64,000 nt of DNA from Flavisphingomonas formosensis. GTDB lineage: Bacteria; Pseudomonadota; Alphaproteobacteria; Sphingomonadales; Sphingomonadaceae. Positions 1-9,038 of the stretch are shown here, in pieces. The stretch covers positions 62,001 through 126,000 of the forward strand of contig NZ_WRPK01000005.1 in NCBI RefSeq assembly GCF_009755815.1. The letters run 5' to 3'. Each line of letters begins with the position of its first letter. The first letter of the stretch is position 1. The notes under the pieces are model-generated. The model was not told the DNA's origin. It searched no databases and saw nothing but the letters and a program-made list of their open reading frames with translations. A program made the position numbers and the translations under genes.

Positions 1-792
1 TGGAGGCAGGTGATCGCTGAGACGCTCGGCAAGTGCGACGAGGTTGTGGTCATAAAACCCGAAGGCCATCGTCCGGTTCAGCAATTCCACGTTGGGCAAG
101 GCGCGCAGCCGGGCCAGTGCCGCGTCACGCCAGGCCATGGGCGCAGAGCCTTCGAGTTCATCGGCAGAAGCCAGCAGTCCACCGCCAAATTCGCAGTCTG
201 CCTCGACCAGCATAACGCGCTCGTTGCCCGGCGCGGCCGCCGCCGCCTCGGCAGCTGCAAGGCCGGCGGCGCCGGACCCGATGACAAGCACATCGACATG
301 GGCGAACCGATGCTCGTAGCAATCCGGATCGGGCTCGGCCGGGGCGACACCCAGACCCGCAGCATTGCGGATCGACGGCTCGAAGGCATGCCAGTTCGGC
401 CAGAAAAACGTCTTGTAATAGAAGGCTGCCGGAATGAACCGCTTGAACAGCGAGTTGATTGCCAGAAGATCGAATTCCGCACTCGGCCGGGCATTGACCG
501 GACCGGCGACCAGCCCCTCGTAAAGCTCGACCTGAGTTGCCTTGATATTGGGGAGAGTGTGCGATCCCCGCTCAAGCTGCACGATCCCGTTCGGCTCCTC
601 CAGCCCGGCAGCGATGAGGCCGCGTGGGCGATGGTATTTGAAGCTCCTGCCAATGATCGAAACGCCATTGGCGATGAGGGCCGATGCCAGCGTGTCGCCG
701 ACAAAGCCCTGGTAACGCCTGCCTGCCCATTCAAAGTTGATGGGTTTGCTGCGATCGACAACGAGGCCGGAATCCGTCCGCCAACCGCTCAT
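1..792 (-). CDS. soxA: Sarcosine oxidase alpha subunit, N-terminal part (cut by window edge)
   Basis: This is the first 264 codons of the large subunit of heterotetrameric sarcosine oxidase, which oxidises sarcosine to glycine and passes the methyl carbon to tetrahydrofolate. The start ATG (790-792) overlaps the soxD stop as ATGA. Visible features are the SoxA N-terminal domain with FKYHRPRGL near residue 51 and a dinucleotide-binding GSGAAG at about residues 172-177. The frame stays open to base 1, so the folate-binding C-terminus lies outside the window. It is the last visible gene of folD-soxB-soxD-soxA. The alternatives are other members of the same family, for example dimethylglycine-type oxidases. 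Confidence 0.9.
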   Translation of the reverse strand, partial: MSGWRTDSGLVVDRSKPINFEWAGRRYQGFVGDTLASALIANGVSIIGRSFKYHRPRGLIAAGLEEPNGIVQLERGSHTLPNIKATQVELYEGLVAGPVNARPSAEFDLLAINSLFKRFIPAAFYYKTFFWPNWHAFEPSIRNAAGLGVAPAEPDPDCYEHRFAHVDVLVIGSGAAGLAAAEAAAAAPGNERVMLVEADCEFGGGLLASADELEGSAPMAWRDAALARLRALPNVELLNRTMAFGFYDHNLVALAERLSDHLPP

Positions 793-1073
793 GATCCAGC
801 CCCCGCGTCGATGGTCTCGCCCATCCGGTAGATCGCCGTGATCTTGTGGGTCACGGTATCGCGCGCCACGTTGAACCACTGACCGCAGCCAGCCATGTGC
901 AGCCAGCGCTCACGGTGCTCACCCTTTGGGTTGTGCCTGTAAAAGAGGTAGTCGGCCCATTGTTCATCGCTGGCAGCGTCGTGCGGACCGGGCCGCTGCA
1001 CGTGACTTTCTCCGCCACAGCGGAACTCGATTTCGGAGCGGGGCCCGCAATAGGGGCAGTCGATCAGCAGCAC
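789..1073 (-). CDS. soxD: Sarcosine oxidase delta subunit
   Basis: A 94-residue protein matching the small zinc-binding delta subunit of heterotetrameric sarcosine oxidase. It has CPYC at residues 6-9, the family stretch SEIEFRCGGESH, and a distal His/Cys pair (LHMAGCGQWF) that would complete the zinc site. Length is typical for the family. The start is GTG, 12 bases after the soxB stop, and its stop overlaps the soxA start as ATGA, so the subunits are translationally coupled. It acts as a structural part of the cytoplasmic oxidase complex. Confidence 0.92.
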   Translation of the reverse strand: MLLIDCPYCGPRSEIEFRCGGESHVQRPGPHDAASDEQWADYLFYRHNPKGEHRERWLHMAGCGQWFNVARDTVTHKITAIYRMGETIDAGAGS

Positions 1074-1085
1074 GTTCCTGTCCCT

Positions 1086-2333
1086 TTAATGAGCAATGCC
1101 GGAGGCGGAGGCCTCGTCGATCAGCGCGCCGGTGCGGAAGCGGTCGAGCCCGAAGCCGCGAGCCAGCGGATGCGCTTCACCGGTCGCCATGGCGTGGGCG
1201 AGGCACCAGCCGCCTGCCGGGATCGCCTTGAAGCCGCCGGTTCCCCAGCCGCAATTGACGTAGAATCCGCCCAGGTCGGTTTTGCTGATGATCGGCGTGG
1301 AATCGTGGACCACATCGCAGATGCCCGCCCACTGGCGCAGGAAGCGCAGTCGGGAGAAGGCCGGAAACAGCTCGACCACACCCGCCGCCGCCCGCTCCAT
1401 CCAGGGAATGTTTCCGCGCTGCGCATAGGACAGGTAAAGGTCGAGACCGGCGCCGAGAACGAGTTCGCCCTTGTCGGACTGACTGAGATAGGTGCCCGTC
1501 GCGGGAGACAGGACGACCGTGTCAAGGCACGGCTTCACCGGCTCGGAGACGAACGCCTGGAGCGCGAATGACTGGATCGGAAGGCGCACTCCGGCCTTTG
1601 CCGCCACCACCGAGGAATGCCCGGCCACCGCCATGCCGACCGTATCGCTGCGGATGGCGCCGTGACTGGTTACGACGCCGCGCACATGGCCGTTCTCGAC
1701 AATGAAGTCGTGGACTTCGCAGTTCTGGATGATGTCGACGCCAAGGGCCGATGCGGCGCGGGCGTACCCCCAGGCCACCGCATCATGCCGGGCGGAACCG
1801 CCGCGCGGCTGATTGAGGCCACCGAGGATCGGGAAGCGCGGGTTCTCGTTCAGGCCCGGGATCAGCTTCCGGACCATAGCCCCGTCGTGCAGCTCGGCGT
1901 CGATGCCGTTGAGCAGCATGGCATTCGCCGACCGCCGCAGCATTTCCAGCCCGTGCCGGTCATGCGCGAGCGTCCACATCCCGCGTTGCGAGAACATGAT
2001 GTTGTAGTTGAGCGCCTTCGAAAGCCCCTCGTAGAGCTTCACGGAGAACTCGAAGAAGTTTGCCGTCTCGGGGAAGAAGTAGTTGGAGCGGATGATCGTG
2101 GTGTTCCGGCCGGTATTGCCACCGCCGATCCATCCGCGCTCGATCAACGCGACATTTGTAATGCCATGGTTCTTGGCTAGGTAGTAGGCAGTTGCGAGGC
2201 CATGGCCGCCACCTCCGATGACGATGGCATCGTAATGCGATTTAGGCTCGGCATCGCGCCAGGCCGGCTGCCAGCCCTGCTGTGCATTGAAGCCCTCGCG
2301 CAGAAGGGAAAGGGCGGAATAGGTTCTGGTCAC
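1086..2333 (-). CDS. soxB: Sarcosine oxidase beta subunit
   Basis: A 415-residue flavoprotein subunit of heterotetrameric sarcosine oxidase. A Rossmann FAD motif GGGGHG lies at about residues 40-45, followed by GGGNTGRNTT. The GGSARHDAV segment near residue 183 contains a His in the position expected for covalent FMN attachment (family knowledge). Length is normal. The start overlaps the folD stop by four bases. Its neighbours are folD upstream and soxD/soxA downstream, so sarcosine oxidation and recycling of the methylene-folate product are co-expressed. Confidence 0.93.
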   Translation of the reverse strand: MTRTYSALSLLREGFNAQQGWQPAWRDAEPKSHYDAIVIGGGGHGLATAYYLAKNHGITNVALIERGWIGGGNTGRNTTIIRSNYFFPETANFFEFSVKLYEGLSKALNYNIMFSQRGMWTLAHDRHGLEMLRRSANAMLLNGIDAELHDGAMVRKLIPGLNENPRFPILGGLNQPRGGSARHDAVAWGYARAASALGVDIIQNCEVHDFIVENGHVRGVVTSHGAIRSDTVGMAVAGHSSVVAAKAGVRLPIQSFALQAFVSEPVKPCLDTVVLSPATGTYLSQSDKGELVLGAGLDLYLSYAQRGNIPWMERAAAGVVELFPAFSRLRFLRQWAGICDVVHDSTPIISKTDLGGFYVNCGWGTGGFKAIPAGGWCLAHAMATGEAHPLARGFGLDRFRTGALIDEASASGIAH

Positions 2334-3256
2334 GCGTTGTTCACTCCGCTTGCTTCCAGCAGGCCGGGGGCCGGCTGGATCCGGCCATTGTCCCGGAACG
2401 CCTGGGCGGACGATCGCTCGGCGGAAGCGATCGTGTTCTCCAGCAGCATGGTGACGGTCATCGGGCCGACCCCGCCGGGCACCGGCGTGATATGGGAAGC
2501 CCTCTGTGAAACACCGTGGAAGTCGACGTCGCCGGCGATGCTGCCGTCGGGCAGCCGATTAATCCCGACATCGATGACCACGGCGCCCGCCTTCACCATC
2601 GGCGCAAGGATCAGGTTCGGAACTCCGGCGGCGACCACCAGGATGTCCGCAAGGATCGTGAATTGAGCCAGGTCGCGGGTCAGGGCGTGGCAGATCGAGA
2701 CCGTCGCGCCGCGCGACATCAGCATCAGCGCCATCGGCTTGCCGACGATGTTGCTGGCGCCGACCACGACGACGTTCTGGCCGGCGATGGCAATATTTTC
2801 GCTTTCGAGAAGCTTGACCACGCCATAGGGCGTGCACGGCGAGAAGATCGTGTTGCCGACCACCAGGCCACCGACATTGTACAGATGAAACCCGTCAACG
2901 TCCTTTTCGATCGAGATCGTTTCCAGGACCAGGGGAAGGTCGATATGGCCGGGCAAGGGCAGCTGGACGAGGATACCGTCGATCGCATCGTCTGCGTTCA
3001 GGCGGGCGATGGTTTGCAACAACTCTTCGTTGCTCACCCTTGATGGGAAGCGTATGCATGTGGACTCGATACCGACCGCTTCACAGGCGCGAATCTTGTT
3101 CCGGACATATACCGCCGATGCGGCATCCTCGCCGACCAGGATCACTGCGAGTCCGGGCGCTCTGCCACGGCGTTTGGCGATAGATCGGACGCGAATCCGC
3201 AGTTCACCCCGCAGCTTTTCGGCCAGGCGCCGACCGTTGATCAACTTGGCAGTCAC
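2330..3256 (-). CDS. folD: Methylenetetrahydrofolate dehydrogenase / cyclohydrolase
   Basis: FolD interconverts 5,10-methylene-THF, methenyl-THF and 10-formyl-THF. The protein has the substrate-site segment YVRNKIRACEAVGI with the catalytic Lys, the QLPLPGHI motif and the C-terminal signature PVPGGVGPMTVTML. I chose the GTG at 3254-3256 (VTAKLINGRRLAEK), giving 308 residues with AGCGAGG just upstream. An ATG further upstream (3337) would add an atypical 27-residue tail reaching towards the operator region. As first gene of the sox operon it probably processes the methylene-THF made by sarcosine oxidase rather than serving as the housekeeping copy. Confidence 0.9.
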   Translation of the reverse strand: MTAKLINGRRLAEKLRGELRIRVRSIAKRRGRAPGLAVILVGEDAASAVYVRNKIRACEAVGIESTCIRFPSRVSNEELLQTIARLNADDAIDGILVQLPLPGHIDLPLVLETISIEKDVDGFHLYNVGGLVVGNTIFSPCTPYGVVKLLESENIAIAGQNVVVVGASNIVGKPMALMLMSRGATVSICHALTRDLAQFTILADILVVAAGVPNLILAPMVKAGAVVIDVGINRLPDGSIAGDVDFHGVSQRASHITPVPGGVGPMTVTMLLENTIASAERSSAQAFRDNGRIQPAPGLLEASGVNNA

Positions 3257-3350
3257 GATGGCCTCGCTGCTCGCAATTATTGGGCCAGGCTCTCGTGAAA
3301 CGGGATGTTTCGCTGATGTGGCACACAAGTGTTGCATTTGTCTGGGGTCG

Positions 3351-3397
3351 GCATAGGGAACCCTATGCCAATGTATTAAACATAGGGGGCCCTATGT
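3351..3397. promoter_or_regulatory. Two tandem palindromic operators between folD-sox and tetR
   Basis: Two 18-base inverted repeats lie in the divergent intergenic region: GCATAGGG-aa-CCCTATGC at 3351-3368 and ACATAGGG-gg-CCCTATGT at 3380-3397. Their centres are 29 bases apart. They share arms CATAGGG/CCCTATG and differ only in outer bases and the spacer. They sit 18 bases upstream of the tetR start and about 95 bases from the folD start. The size and symmetry fit sites for a TetR dimer, so autoregulation of tetR and control of the folD-sox operon is the simplest inference. Confidence 0.8.
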
Positions 3398-3415
3398 CAA
3401 GAGGATGGAAGTCCG

Positions 3416-4042
3416 ATGAGCAAGGCGCGTGCGCCCGTGAGCAATGCTGTGGGTGAGGCAACGCGGCCGAGGCGGCGTGCCCGCTCGTCGCGCGTGCTGG
3501 GTCGGGATGACTGGATAGCAGCGGCCCGCGTGGCTCTGATCGCCAGTGGCATCGAAAGCCTGAAGGTCGAGCTGCTGGCGAAGGCGCTCAAGGTGACGGT
3601 CGGCAGCTTCTATCACCACTTCCGAACGCGCGACGAACTGTTTGTGGCGCTGCTCGATGACTGGGAGGTGCGCAACAACGATCCCATCTTTGCCGCAGTT
3701 GCAAAGGCGAGAGACGCGGGCCTCTCCCCGGTCGGCCAGTTTGAAGCCCTGTGGAACGCATGGGTCTATGACGGCCTTTACGATCCGGCTTACGACGCGG
3801 CTGTCCGCGCTTGGTCGCGAGGGTCGGCGGCTGTGAAGGAGCGGGTCAAGGCGGTTGACGAGCGGCGCATCGGGCTGATGAAGGAGATCTATGCCGATCT
3901 AGGTTACGACGCCGATCGGGCATTTATTCGGGCCCGCGTCGCCTACTTCCATCAGATCGGTTATGAAGCGCTGGATATTTCAGAATCGCTTGAACAAAGG
4001 CGAAAGTTCTCGCCCCTCTATTTCGAGATTTTGCTCGGCTGA
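3416..4042 (+). CDS. TetR family transcriptional regulator
   Basis: A 208-residue TetR-type repressor. The first 30 residues are basic and Ala/Arg rich. The helix-turn-helix follows at about residues 40-80, with ELLAKALKVTVGSFYHHF as the recognition region. The rest is the helical ligand-binding and dimerisation domain. The gene diverges from folD-sox across two palindromes that are probably its operators. Its 3' end overlaps the convergent araC-type gene by 25 bases. The likely ligand is an intermediate of the neighbouring demethylation pathway, but nothing in the sequence identifies it. Confidence 0.88.
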   Translation: MSKARAPVSNAVGEATRPRRRARSSRVLGRDDWIAAARVALIASGIESLKVELLAKALKVTVGSFYHHFRTRDELFVALLDDWEVRNNDPIFAAVAKARDAGLSPVGQFEALWNAWVYDGLYDPAYDAAVRAWSRGSAAVKERVKAVDERRIGLMKEIYADLGYDADRAFIRARVAYFHQIGYEALDISESLEQRRKFSPLYFEILLG

Positions 4043-5187
4043 GGTGGTCGCGAAAGCATCAGGCCTGCCTTCCCGCGCGCGCTGCGAAAGTTCGAAGGAA
4101 GCTGTCCGGTATGTTGCCGGAATGCGGCGGTGAAGTTTGTCGGCTCACTGAAACCTGCTTTTGCCGCGATCTCGGCAATCGGCAGGGTCGTTGTCAGGAG
4201 CAGTTCCGAAGCAAGCCTCAGGCGCAGGTCGGTGCAGTAGCGCTGCAGCGATACGCCGAACAACTGTTTGAACCCATAATGAATTTTGTTGCGGTTCAAA
4301 CCTGAAATGGATTGTGCTTCGGCCATCGACATCGGATTTGGGGAGCGGCGCTCGGCTTCGGTTCGCAGGTGAACCAATGCCGCCCGCTCGCTGAGCTTCA
4401 ATCGGAAGAGGACGGCAGGCGGGTTTTGCGGCTCGCGCCAGCTGGAGAAAAGCTGGGCGATCACCTGAAGCCCTATCGCTTGCGATTCGAGTCGGGCCCA
4501 GACCTCTTCCGAACGCAGCAAAAACAGTCTGAGCAGCAGGGAGAGTGTGGGCCGATCGAGCGCGATGCGGCCGAAGGCAACCTCCTGCCGCGCCCAGCTG
4601 CTGGTGAAGTAAGCAGGTATCTGTTCGGGGAGCATGCCAAGCCTGCCGGTGAGGAATGCCCGCGATACGTCGATCGAACAGTATCGGTAAACCACGTCGC
4701 GGCGATAGTTTGCGGTAAGGCTGGCGCCCGCGGGCTGGACGATGAACGTGCAGGCCGAGTCCTCGTCGACAAGGCTACCCTGGTCAGCCTGATACTGCGC
4801 ATTGCCGGCCGCGGCGAAGCGCAAGCGTACGCAATCGTCGGCGGCACGTGCGGTGATGCTCCAGTCATGGGCGGCCTGGCCGTCGGTCAGGTGGATGCTG
4901 AATCCCGGCTCTATGTGGTGTGTGACCTCGCCGCCTGTGGCGAGAATGTTTTCGATCCGATCGCCCGGCCTGAGCAGCCGCCCGTTCAGACGCATCATGT
5001 CGACGCCGCCATCGAGCGCCGTCTCGTGCTTCAGCAGACGGCTCAGCTTCTCGTCGATATATTGTTCGCTGGAATCGATGCAGATCGAGCACGGATATCC
5101 TGCCCCGTCAGATTCTTGTGCAGATTTCATCATCCGTGACAGGATCATCTTGCTGATCAGGATGTCAACCGTAAGCTCGCGTGTCAT
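4018..5187 (-). CDS. AraC family transcriptional regulator
   Basis: A 389-residue regulator with an N-terminal AraC_binding_2-like sensing region and a C-terminal AraC/XylS double helix-turn-helix. The DNA-binding part shows AEAQSISGLNRNKIHYGFKQ followed by IAEIAAKAGFSEPTNFTAAF, the second recognition helix. It is transcribed away from the Rieske oxygenase gene and probably activates that plus-strand operon. The true start is uncertain: the upstream ATG at 5187 has a weak ribosome site, and internal Met codons at 5148, 5133 and 5130 are alternatives. Its end overlaps tetR by 25 bases, tail to tail. Confidence 0.85.
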   Translation of the reverse strand: MTRELTVDILISKMILSRMMKSAQESDGAGYPCSICIDSSEQYIDEKLSRLLKHETALDGGVDMMRLNGRLLRPGDRIENILATGGEVTHHIEPGFSIHLTDGQAAHDWSITARAADDCVRLRFAAAGNAQYQADQGSLVDEDSACTFIVQPAGASLTANYRRDVVYRYCSIDVSRAFLTGRLGMLPEQIPAYFTSSWARQEVAFGRIALDRPTLSLLLRLFLLRSEEVWARLESQAIGLQVIAQLFSSWREPQNPPAVLFRLKLSERAALVHLRTEAERRSPNPMSMAEAQSISGLNRNKIHYGFKQLFGVSLQRYCTDLRLRLASELLLTTTLPIAEIAAKAGFSEPTNFTAAFRQHTGQLPSNFRSARGKAGLMLSRPPQPSKISK

Positions 5188-5309
5188 CTCGTAAAAAATT
5201 TGGTGAGATAAGCATCATCCCACAGGACGGGATCGAGATTGCCCATGATGGACGAAAGTTCGGGGAGTTTGACCCTGATGGGGGTTGTCGTGGGTCAGGG
5301 AGTTTGCAG

Positions 5310-6542
5310 ATGAGCAATGCCGTTGAAACGCTCGAGCGGGCACTCGGGGAATGCCGGGAGGGCTACAGTCTTCCAGGCGCGTTCTATTCCGACCCGGGGA
5401 TCTTTGAGCTTGAATGTGACGCGTTCCTGAAACGCCAGTGGTTCGTTGCCGGGCACCAATCCGAACTGCCCAACCAGGGCGATTACGTCGTTGTCGAGGT
5501 CGCGGGGGCTTCGATCATCCTGGTTAGAGGCCGGGATGGCGAGCTTCATGCGATGCACAATTCCTGCCGCCACAGAGGTGCGCTTATCTGCGTCGAGCCC
5601 AAGGGTTCCGTGCGCCAGCTGACCTGCCGCTATCACGCCTGGGCCTACCGCCTCGACGGCTCGCTGCAGGCCTGGCGCCATATGCCCGCGGGTCTCGACA
5701 AGGCCGATTTCGGGCTGGTTCGTTGTGGCGTTGCGACGTTCGAAGGGTTCATCTTCATCACCCTCGACCCTGCCAATGCGCCCGATTTCTCCACCCTCAC
5801 CGCGCATCTCAAGCCATATTGGGCACCTTATCACCTGGCCGAATGCAAGGTCGTCCACAGGGAGACCTACCATATGCAGGCCAACTGGAAGCTTGCGATA
5901 GAGAACAATCTCGAATGCTATCACTGCCTGCCCAGTCACCCCGAATACAGCTCGGTGAGCGGCTTCGTCCGCGCAGACGAGAAGATCTCGCCTGCTGCCA
6001 TCGAAGCCCATGCGGTGCACCGCGCCAAGCTGGAAAGTCTGCTGGCCGGGCTGGGCATGCCGTCCGAAAGGAGCGAAATTCGCTGGGTTGGCGGGCAGCT
6101 CGCCCGTGCCGGCATCATTCCCTTGTCGGAGGGCGTGAGCACGGCCTCTAAGGGCGGCGAACCTGTCGCGCCGCTGCTGGGCGAACTGCTCGCCTATAAT
6201 GAAAGCACGACCACCGGTGCCTTCGGGTTCACCTCGTACCTCTTCGCCGCGAATGATTATGCGCTCTCGGTCACTTATATCCCGCGCGATGCCGGGCGGA
6301 CGGATGTCGTGGCGAAGTGGCTGGTCCGGGCCGATGCGGTGGAGGGCAGGGATTACGACCTCGACGCGCTCCGCTGGCTGTGGGACGAGACCACCAAGCA
6401 GGACAAGGCGATCATCGAGCTGAATGCGCGCGGAGTCGAAACCCGCGGCTATCGGCCTGGACCTTATGCCGAACTGGAAGGTCAGACGGCCGAGTTCGTC
6501 AGCCAATATCTCCGCCTGATGCGCGAAACCGCGCGCGGATGA
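5310..6542 (+). CDS. Rieske non-haem iron oxygenase, alpha subunit (demethylase-like)
   Basis: A 410-residue oxygenase. The Rieske [2Fe-2S] ligands are C86-x-H88 (CRHRG) and C106-x-x-H109 (CRYHAW). The mononuclear iron site is in ENNLECYHCLPSH (H205, H210). Sequence style and length fit the choline/carnitine/glycine-betaine monooxygenase group, which removes methyl groups or splits quaternary amines. I chose the ATG at 5310 because CAGGGAG lies just upstream; an in-frame start at 5181 would add 43 unlikely residues. No reductase gene is adjacent, so electrons must come from elsewhere. It is the first gene of a coupled run with MFS and P450 genes, opposite sarcosine oxidase, so N-demethylation is inferred. 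Confidence 0.87.
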   Translation: MSNAVETLERALGECREGYSLPGAFYSDPGIFELECDAFLKRQWFVAGHQSELPNQGDYVVVEVAGASIILVRGRDGELHAMHNSCRHRGALICVEPKGSVRQLTCRYHAWAYRLDGSLQAWRHMPAGLDKADFGLVRCGVATFEGFIFITLDPANAPDFSTLTAHLKPYWAPYHLAECKVVHRETYHMQANWKLAIENNLECYHCLPSHPEYSSVSGFVRADEKISPAAIEAHAVHRAKLESLLAGLGMPSERSEIRWVGGQLARAGIIPLSEGVSTASKGGEPVAPLLGELLAYNESTTTGAFGFTSYLFAANDYALSVTYIPRDAGRTDVVAKWLVRADAVEGRDYDLDALRWLWDETTKQDKAIIELNARGVETRGYRPGPYAELEGQTAEFVSQYLRLMRETARG

Positions 6543-7735
6543 CCGTTCAGGCCGCCCCTTCCAACGAAAACAGGGACGCCGCCGGGCACCCTCGCGCCGC
6601 ATTCGGAACGCTTTCGGCATCCGAATGGTGCGCGGTTGCGGTGGCTGTCATTGTCGCAAGCCTTCCGGCGGTCATGCCGGCGATGGTCGGCGCCATGGCT
6701 GCCCAGCCGAACGTTGGAACCACAGGTGCCGGTTATCTCGTATCGACCAACATGGCCGGCATATTCACCGGCACCCTGCTGCGCGCGCTAGTCCAGAGCG
6801 GAACGTCGGCGAAGCGGATGATCGTCGCCGGATTGCTGGTGATGATGCTCGGCAATCTGGTGACGATCAGCGTGACCGGATTGCAGGCGCTGCTGGCGGC
6901 CCGCGCATTGTCCGGACTGGGCGAAGGGTTTGCCGCCGGCTTCTGCTTCAGCCTGATGGCGCAATCCCGCCGACCGGCGAACACCTTTGCGTTCTATACC
7001 GCAGGGCAGGGCATCATCGGCCTGATCGGCATGGGCTTCCTGCCCTGGCTGGTGTCGATCTCCGACTGGCGCGCCTTCTACGTGGTTCTGACGATCGTGG
7101 CGCTTCCGGCGCTCTTCCTGGCCGGACCCGCTGCCGGTGACGCAATGGAAGAGGCCCGTCAGACCTCCGCTTCCATGATCACCAAGGCGGGTTGGCTCGG
7201 CCTTGGCACCATCTTTCTTTTCTTCACGGGGATGGCCCTCCTGTGGGCGTTCCTGCAGCGGATCGGGGAATATCATGGCCTGGGGCTAGCCGCGGTTTCG
7301 GCCGCGATGGCCAGCACGGCAATTGCGGGGATGGCCGGGTCCCTGACGGTCGCTCTGGGCGGTCATCGCCTGTCCGACCGGCAATCAACCTTCGCCGGGA
7401 TCGTCCTGGTCTTCGCCAGCGCCATCGGCCTTTGGGGGGGCTCGGGCGCGATGTTTGTCTTTGGCGCCTGCGCGCTGAACTTTGTCTGGAGCTTTCAGTA
7501 CCCTTTCCTGTTTCGCGCGCTCGCCCACACCGATCCCGGCAAGGGCGCAGCCGTCACGCCGATGGCGACCGGCATTGCGCTCGCTGTGGGCCCCGCCCTT
7601 GGCGGCTGGATTATCGGACATGCCGGCATTGCGGTCGCCTGTCTTGCCTTCCTGGCAATGACGTTGGGTGCCCTGGTTTTCCGCCTTCTGTGCGGTGGGC
7701 CCAAGCCGGCCCAACTTATGGAGCAGAAATTATGA
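6539..7735 (+). CDS. MFS transporter
   Basis: A 398-residue polytopic membrane protein with about 12 predicted hydrophobic segments, beginning WCAVAVAVIVASLPAVMPAM and ending AVACLAFLAMTLGALVFRLL. The pattern and length are those of the major facilitator superfamily. The start ATG overlaps the Rieske gene stop (ATGA), and its own stop overlaps the P450 start in the same way, so the three proteins are translationally coupled. It probably carries the pathway substrate or product across the inner membrane. Substrate and direction cannot be read from the sequence. Confidence 0.85.
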   Translation: MTVQAAPSNENRDAAGHPRAAFGTLSASEWCAVAVAVIVASLPAVMPAMVGAMAAQPNVGTTGAGYLVSTNMAGIFTGTLLRALVQSGTSAKRMIVAGLLVMMLGNLVTISVTGLQALLAARALSGLGEGFAAGFCFSLMAQSRRPANTFAFYTAGQGIIGLIGMGFLPWLVSISDWRAFYVVLTIVALPALFLAGPAAGDAMEEARQTSASMITKAGWLGLGTIFLFFTGMALLWAFLQRIGEYHGLGLAAVSAAMASTAIAGMAGSLTVALGGHRLSDRQSTFAGIVLVFASAIGLWGGSGAMFVFGACALNFVWSFQYPFLFRALAHTDPGKGAAVTPMATGIALAVGPALGGWIIGHAGIAVACLAFLAMTLGALVFRLLCGGPKPAQLMEQKL

Positions 7736-8970
7736 CTACACTCGCGCCACTGCGTGAGGCGCCGTTGAGTACCGAACTCGACTGGCCGGACCGGATGACC
7801 CCTTTCACGCCGTTCGATCGGGATATCCAGGCTGATCCGATCGAACATTATCGCTGGCTTCGCGCCAACGCGCCCATCGTCCGCGCTGGTGATCCCGCTG
7901 CGCCGCTTTACATCGTGTCACGCTTTGCCGACGTCACCGAGGGACTGCGCGATGCGACCCAGTTTCACTCGCAACTGCCCGGTACGACCACCCCTCCCGG
8001 GTTCCTGCTGAACCTTGATCCACCTGATCACACGCGCCTACGCAAGGCTGCGAGCAGCGCCTTTTCCCCGCGCGCCGTGGCGGCACTCGAACCCAGGATC
8101 ATTGAACTTGTTCGCGCGCGCTGGATGTATTTCCTCGATGCCGGCAGGGGCGATGCGATGGCGGAGTTTGCCAGCCCGCTGACCATCGCCGTCATCTCAT
8201 CGGTGCTGGGCGTTCCTGTCGAACATTCCGAACAGATGCGGGACTGGACGACCCAGATGATCGACTATCTCGGCGTGCTGCTGCGCGGTGTTCCGGATGA
8301 CGGCAGTGCAGACGCCGGGCCCTATCGTGCGCTGACTGGCTACATGAACAATGTCCTCGATGCGGCCATGCAATCGCCGCAGGACGATGTCGTTGGCAAT
8401 ATCGCGCGATTGCGGTTGGATGGTGTCCTGACGGCGGAGGAGACAACCGGCTTCGTCACGATTCTTTTCTCGGCCGGACATGAAACGACGACGCTGCTCA
8501 CGGGCAATTGCATCGATTTCCTCTGCGATCATCCGGAGTGGCTGGAGTTCCTGCGTCAGCCTGATGGTCCGGGACAATTCCTGAACGAAATGCTGCGTTA
8601 TCGTCCGCCGGTCCATCGCCTCACGCGATTTACCCATGAAGACGCCTCGCTCGCGGGCTACCGCATTCCGGCGGGCAGCAGCGTCCGCTTCCTGATTGGC
8701 TCGGCGAACCGCGACGAAGCTGCCTTTGCCGATCCCGACGTCTTCGACCCGCTGCGATCAAACAGCGCGCATGCCGGTTTCGGATACGGAATGCACATGT
8801 GCATGGGCAATTGGCTGGCACGCCTGGAGGTCCGAACGATCCTCGAGACGATCGGCCAGACTGTCCGCCGCATCGAGCGCGACACCACGATTCCGCGCGT
8901 CCCGTTGACCGGCGGGGCCTTCGCGACAGTGGGCCTGGCAGCACTTGGAGTGCGCGTGGAACGCCTTTGA
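7732..8970 (+). CDS. Cytochrome P450
   Basis: A 412-residue soluble bacterial P450. The haem-binding loop is FGYGMHMCMG at residues 350-359 with the proximal ligand Cys357. The I-helix oxygen-activation motif is AGHETT at 248-253, and the ExxR motif appears in EMLRYRPP. Length is normal for CYP101/CYP107-type proteins. No ferredoxin or ferredoxin reductase is next to it. It follows the Rieske and MFS genes in a coupled operon, so it probably acts on the same compound by hydroxylation or oxidative dealkylation. Confidence 0.93.
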   Translation: MTTLAPLREAPLSTELDWPDRMTPFTPFDRDIQADPIEHYRWLRANAPIVRAGDPAAPLYIVSRFADVTEGLRDATQFHSQLPGTTTPPGFLLNLDPPDHTRLRKAASSAFSPRAVAALEPRIIELVRARWMYFLDAGRGDAMAEFASPLTIAVISSVLGVPVEHSEQMRDWTTQMIDYLGVLLRGVPDDGSADAGPYRALTGYMNNVLDAAMQSPQDDVVGNIARLRLDGVLTAEETTGFVTILFSAGHETTTLLTGNCIDFLCDHPEWLEFLRQPDGPGQFLNEMLRYRPPVHRLTRFTHEDASLAGYRIPAGSSVRFLIGSANRDEAAFADPDVFDPLRSNSAHAGFGYGMHMCMGNWLARLEVRTILETIGQTVRRIERDTTIPRVPLTGGAFATVGLAALGVRVERL

Positions 8971-9038
8971 TCCTGCGTCATCAATCCTGATGCGCAGGGG
9001 AATCGAACGACAAGATAACTACGGAAAGGGGAAGACTC

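Noticed and set aside
10-831. 273-codon plus-strand ORF at the left edge
   Set aside because: It is antisense to soxA, whose translated N-terminus matches the sarcosine oxidase alpha family and couples to soxD.
5295-6620. 441-codon minus-strand ORF opposite the Rieske oxygenase
   Set aside because: It is fully antisense to a gene with clear Rieske and iron motifs and shows no family of its own. In high-GC DNA such long shadows are common.
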